24,042 nucleotides of DNA from Actinomycetes bacterium (GTDB lineage: Bacteria > Actinomycetota > Acidimicrobiia > Acidimicrobiales > SZUA-35): the NCBI GenBank assembly GCA_024227975.1, contig JAAETV010000344.1, positions 1-24,042 on the forward strand, in the 5' to 3' direction. The position numbers and the translations under genes were made by a program. Below the pieces are notes generated by a model, which searched no databases, was not told the origin of the DNA, and worked only from the letters and a program-made list of their open reading frames with translations. Positions 22,064-24,042 of this stretch are shown here, piece by piece (positions within the stretch are counted from its first letter, which is position 1; the number at the start of each line of letters is the position of its first letter).

Positions 22064-23019
22064 TGATCGAGCTGCTCACTCAGGGCGGGAAGGAGGTCGA
22101 ACAGATCCAGGGTGGAGCCATAGTGAGCCACATCGAAGATCGGAGCCTTCTCATCAGTGTTGCAGGCGATGATCAGCTCAGCGTCGCGCATGCCCTCCAG
22201 GTGCTCGGGGGCGCCGGAGATGCCGAACATCAGGTAGGCCCGGGGCTTGACCTTGACCCCGGACTTGCCGACCTGGCGGCTCTTTGGCAGCCAGCCGGCG
22301 TCGGTCACCGGGCGGCTGGCGGCCAGGGGGGCACCGATAGCGTCGGCCAGATCCTGGGCCATCTCGACATCATCCTCGCTACCGACACCGCGTCCGACAG
22401 CAACGAGGATGTCGGCCGCAGTGATGTCGACGTCGCCCGCCTCCGGTTCGTTCATGCCAACAAAAGCGCTCTTTGGGTCCGCTAGATCGGGGCTCGGCCC
22501 CACCTCGACGGCCGGAGTTCCCTCACCCTTGCCGGCCTCGACCGGGAACGAGCCGGCGGTGACCCCACAGATCACGGTCGAACCCTCCAGGGCCACCTCA
22601 GCCATGATCTTCCCACCGTATATCTGGGCCGTGGCGACGACAGCGTCACCATCGAGGGCAACGTCGACCACATAGGAGGCCAGCGGGCACCCGCATGTCG
22701 CCGAGAGCGCACCGGCCAGGTCGAGGCCCTGGGTCGTCGTAGCCATCAAGACGACCTTGGGGGCTCGGGCCGTGATCAGGGGGGCGAGTGACTTCTCCCA
22801 CCCTTCGGCCGTGTAGCGGTCGAGGCCGGGGCCGTCGATGGTGACGACGAGATCGGAGCCCCCGAGCTGGGGAGCCAGATCGGGGGCTCCGATGAGCCCA
22901 ACGACGGTCTGGCCGCCCATTTGTGACGCCAGCTCCTTGGCCTTGCCAACGAGCTCGAACGTCGAGTCAGTGAGCTTGGCCCCTGCGTGTTCGGCAATAA
23001 CGAGTACCTCGTCAGACAT
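22060..23019 (-). CDS. etfA: Electron transfer flavoprotein alpha subunit
   Basis: A 319-residue EtfA. The C-terminal FAD domain has the family blocks RPVTDAGWLPKSRQVGKSG (236-254), GISGAPEHLEGM (266-277) and NTDEKAPIF (287-295). AGGAG lies four bases ahead of the ATG, 11 bases after etfB. ETF accepts electrons from flavin dehydrogenases, such as the acyl-CoA dehydrogenase at 7236, or from sHdr-type complexes. The overlap with the membrane oxidoreductase gene shows where its electrons go. I cannot tell by eye whether it is a bifurcating type; no NADH-linked partner is in view. Confidence 0.92.
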   Translation of the reverse strand: MSDEVLVIAEHAGAKLTDSTFELVGKAKELASQMGGQTVVGLIGAPDLAPQLGGSDLVVTIDGPGLDRYTAEGWEKSLAPLITARAPKVVLMATTTQGLDLAGALSATCGCPLASYVVDVALDGDAVVATAQIYGGKIMAEVALEGSTVICGVTAGSFPVEAGKGEGTPAVEVGPSPDLADPKSAFVGMNEPEAGDVDITAADILVAVGRGVGSEDDVEMAQDLADAIGAPLAASRPVTDAGWLPKSRQVGKSGVKVKPRAYLMFGISGAPEHLEGMRDAELIIACNTDEKAPIFDVAHYGSTLDLFDLLPALSEQLDQ

Positions 23020-23030
23020 CTTCTCTCCTC

Positions 23031-23807
23031 TCAGCTGGTGAGCAGGCCGCGCTGGCGGACGAGCTCGATGATCCGGGCCGCAACATCATCTTCATCACCC
23101 TCCAACATCTCGGCGTGACCGGTGACTTCCGGGGTGTACATCCGCCGGATGGTGAGGCCAGCGGACCCGCGGGCCGGCTCCACCTCATGCTCGACGAGCT
23201 GGCCGGCCTGTTGGGCCTGGCGGATCTTGGCAATCGGGGCGTAGCGCGGCTCCTGGCGAGCGGCCTGGACTCCGATGATCGCAGGGAGCTGGATCTCCAG
23301 ATCAGCAGTGGCTCCAGCTGCGAATTCCTGGCGGATCTTGGCCACACCGTCGCCGGCCTCTACCGCGACCACGACCGAGGCGTGGGGCATGCCGGTCATC
23401 GCCCCCAGCAGGGGGACGAGCTGACCGTCGAGATCATCGGCGGCCTGGACCCCGGTGAGGATCAGATCATAGGTCTGCTCACCGAGCCAGGCTGCGAACA
23501 CCTGGGCTCGAGCGTGGGTGCCGAGCCATCCCTCATCAGCCCCGGTCCCAACGAGCTTCACGGCCCGATCGACGCCCTTGGCCGCGGCCGTGTACAGGGC
23601 CTGGTCGACTTCCTCATCGTCGAGCGCGACCACATCGACCTCAGCCCCGGTGGCGTCCTTGATCAGCAACGCTTCCTCCAGAGCCTGGTTGTCGAACTCA
23701 TTGAGGAGGAACGTCATGAAGCCCCGGTCGATGTCGGTGCCGTCATCGTCCACCTCGAACTCCTCGACGAGGTCAGGTACCTGTTTCAGTAGTACGGCAA
23801 TCCGCAT
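23031..23807 (-). CDS. etfB: Electron transfer flavoprotein beta subunit
   Basis: A 258-residue EtfB starting MRIAVLLKQVPD, the normal family N-terminus. The ATG at 23807 was chosen over a GTG 36 bases upstream, which lies inside the preceding gene; AAGGA is 11 bases before it. The nucleotide-binding blocks LNEFDNQALEEAL (35-47) and TGVQAADDLDGQLVP (118-132) are present, the latter slightly unlike the common DGDTAQ form. Pairs with EtfA. It starts four bases after the stop of the truncated gene at the window edge, so the operon continues upstream. Confidence 0.92.
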   Translation of the reverse strand: MRIAVLLKQVPDLVEEFEVDDDGTDIDRGFMTFLLNEFDNQALEEALLIKDATGAEVDVVALDDEEVDQALYTAAAKGVDRAVKLVGTGADEGWLGTHARAQVFAAWLGEQTYDLILTGVQAADDLDGQLVPLLGAMTGMPHASVVVAVEAGDGVAKIRQEFAAGATADLEIQLPAIIGVQAARQEPRYAPIAKIRQAQQAGQLVEHEVEPARGSAGLTIRRMYTPEVTGHAEMLEGDEDDVAARIIELVRQRGLLTS

Positions 23808-23811
23808 GGGC

Positions 23812-24042
23812 TCAGCCGTCCTTTCCGTTGGGGTAGAGCTCACCGAGCCGCAGCTCGGATCTGATATCGATCATGTCGTCGGCGGCCGGTTGGAAGGGGT
23901 AGTCGCGGATCGGCTCCGAAGGCCGGTACGAGCCGTAGGGGCGCGTGCAGCCCGGCTCCCCACCCCCTCCCGGGCAACCATTGGTCATGAACGCCGTTCC
24001 CCCCTCGACCGCCGCCATCACCTGATCGGACGAGACGCCGAC
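23812..24042 (-). CDS. Truncated gene: C-terminus of a possible radical-SAM lipoyl-assembly protein
   Basis: Open to the right edge; only the last 76 residues are visible. They read TAFMTNGCPG, then a glycine-rich insert, PGCTRPYGSYRP and IRDYPFQP. This resembles the GCPGCNRPF-NERP-YNYP ending I associate with biotin/lipoyl-synthase-like radical-SAM proteins such as LipS. The radical-SAM CxxxCxxC motif would be outside the window, so the call is tentative. A lipoyl-assembly enzyme would fit the two lipoyl carriers downstream. It lies four bases before etfB, in the same operon. Confidence 0.4.
   Translation of the reverse strand, partial: VGVSSDQVMAAVEGGTAFMTNGCPGGGGEPGCTRPYGSYRPSEPIRDYPFQPAADDMIDIRSELRLGELYPNGKDG

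Noticed and set aside
1..24042. CRISPR arrays, tRNA/rRNA genes, insertion sequences, attachment sites
   Set aside because: No spaced repeat arrays, no cloverleaf-like or rRNA-like stretches, no transposase or integrase frames were seen.

Overview
This is high-GC, densely coded bacterial DNA. Many genes overlap by a few bases, GTG starts are common, and the only AT-rich spots are short intergenic gaps. A VWA-TadB/TadC pair, a HutC-type regulator, a BMP-family transporter and a membrane ETF oxidoreductase fit an actinomycetote, possibly Acidimicrobiia. That placement is inferred from gene content and codon use, not from a marker gene. I found no rRNA, tRNA, CRISPR array, insertion sequence or phage gene.

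Layout. (1) 1-3748, plus strand: the end of a Tad-type pilus/secretion locus, with a 5'-truncated VWA-TadB fusion, tadC, and a DnaB-like RecA-fold ATPase whose start lies inside tadC. (2) 3815-9630: acyl-CoA metabolism, with a TetR regulator, a double-length class III CoA-transferase and an acyl-CoA dehydrogenase. The dehydrogenase follows a diaminopropionate ammonia-lyase homologue on the same strand. (3) 9714-16971: a probable purine module. The lyase gene is divergent from an 8-oxoguanine deaminase-type amidohydrolase, with an inverted repeat over the promoter between them. Next comes a minus-strand operon for a BMP/NupOPQ-type nucleoside ABC transporter, headed by a GntR/HutC regulator and a leader rich in inverted repeats. 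(4) 17103-24042: a sulfur-trafficking and lipoate-linked electron-transfer module.

The last region is the most interesting. On the plus strand, tusA, a DsrE-family gene and an ArsR-type regulator form a short unit. Converging on it is a minus-strand operon: the end of a possible radical-SAM lipoyl-assembly protein, etfB, etfA, a membrane-anchored FeS/CCG oxidoreductase of the ETF:menaquinone oxidoreductase type, a possible 49-codon gene, two GcvH-like lipoyl carriers of the LbpA type, and dsrE2. Lipoyl carriers beside TusA, DsrE2, an ArsR regulator and EtfAB are the hallmark company of sHdr sulfane-sulfur oxidation loci, particularly the ETF-linked type. No sHdr core subunit is visible; it would have to lie beyond the right edge or elsewhere. 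The inferred job is to pass sulfane sulfur via TusA/DsrE proteins to lipoyl-bound intermediates and send electrons through EtfAB and the membrane enzyme to the quinone pool. The membrane enzyme has lost every expected cluster cysteine of its first CCG domain.

Starts were moved from the longest reading frame to a site with better ribosome-binding or overlap evidence for the CoA-transferase, NupP-like permease, NupO-like ATPase, BMP lipoprotein, GntR regulator, tusA and etfB.
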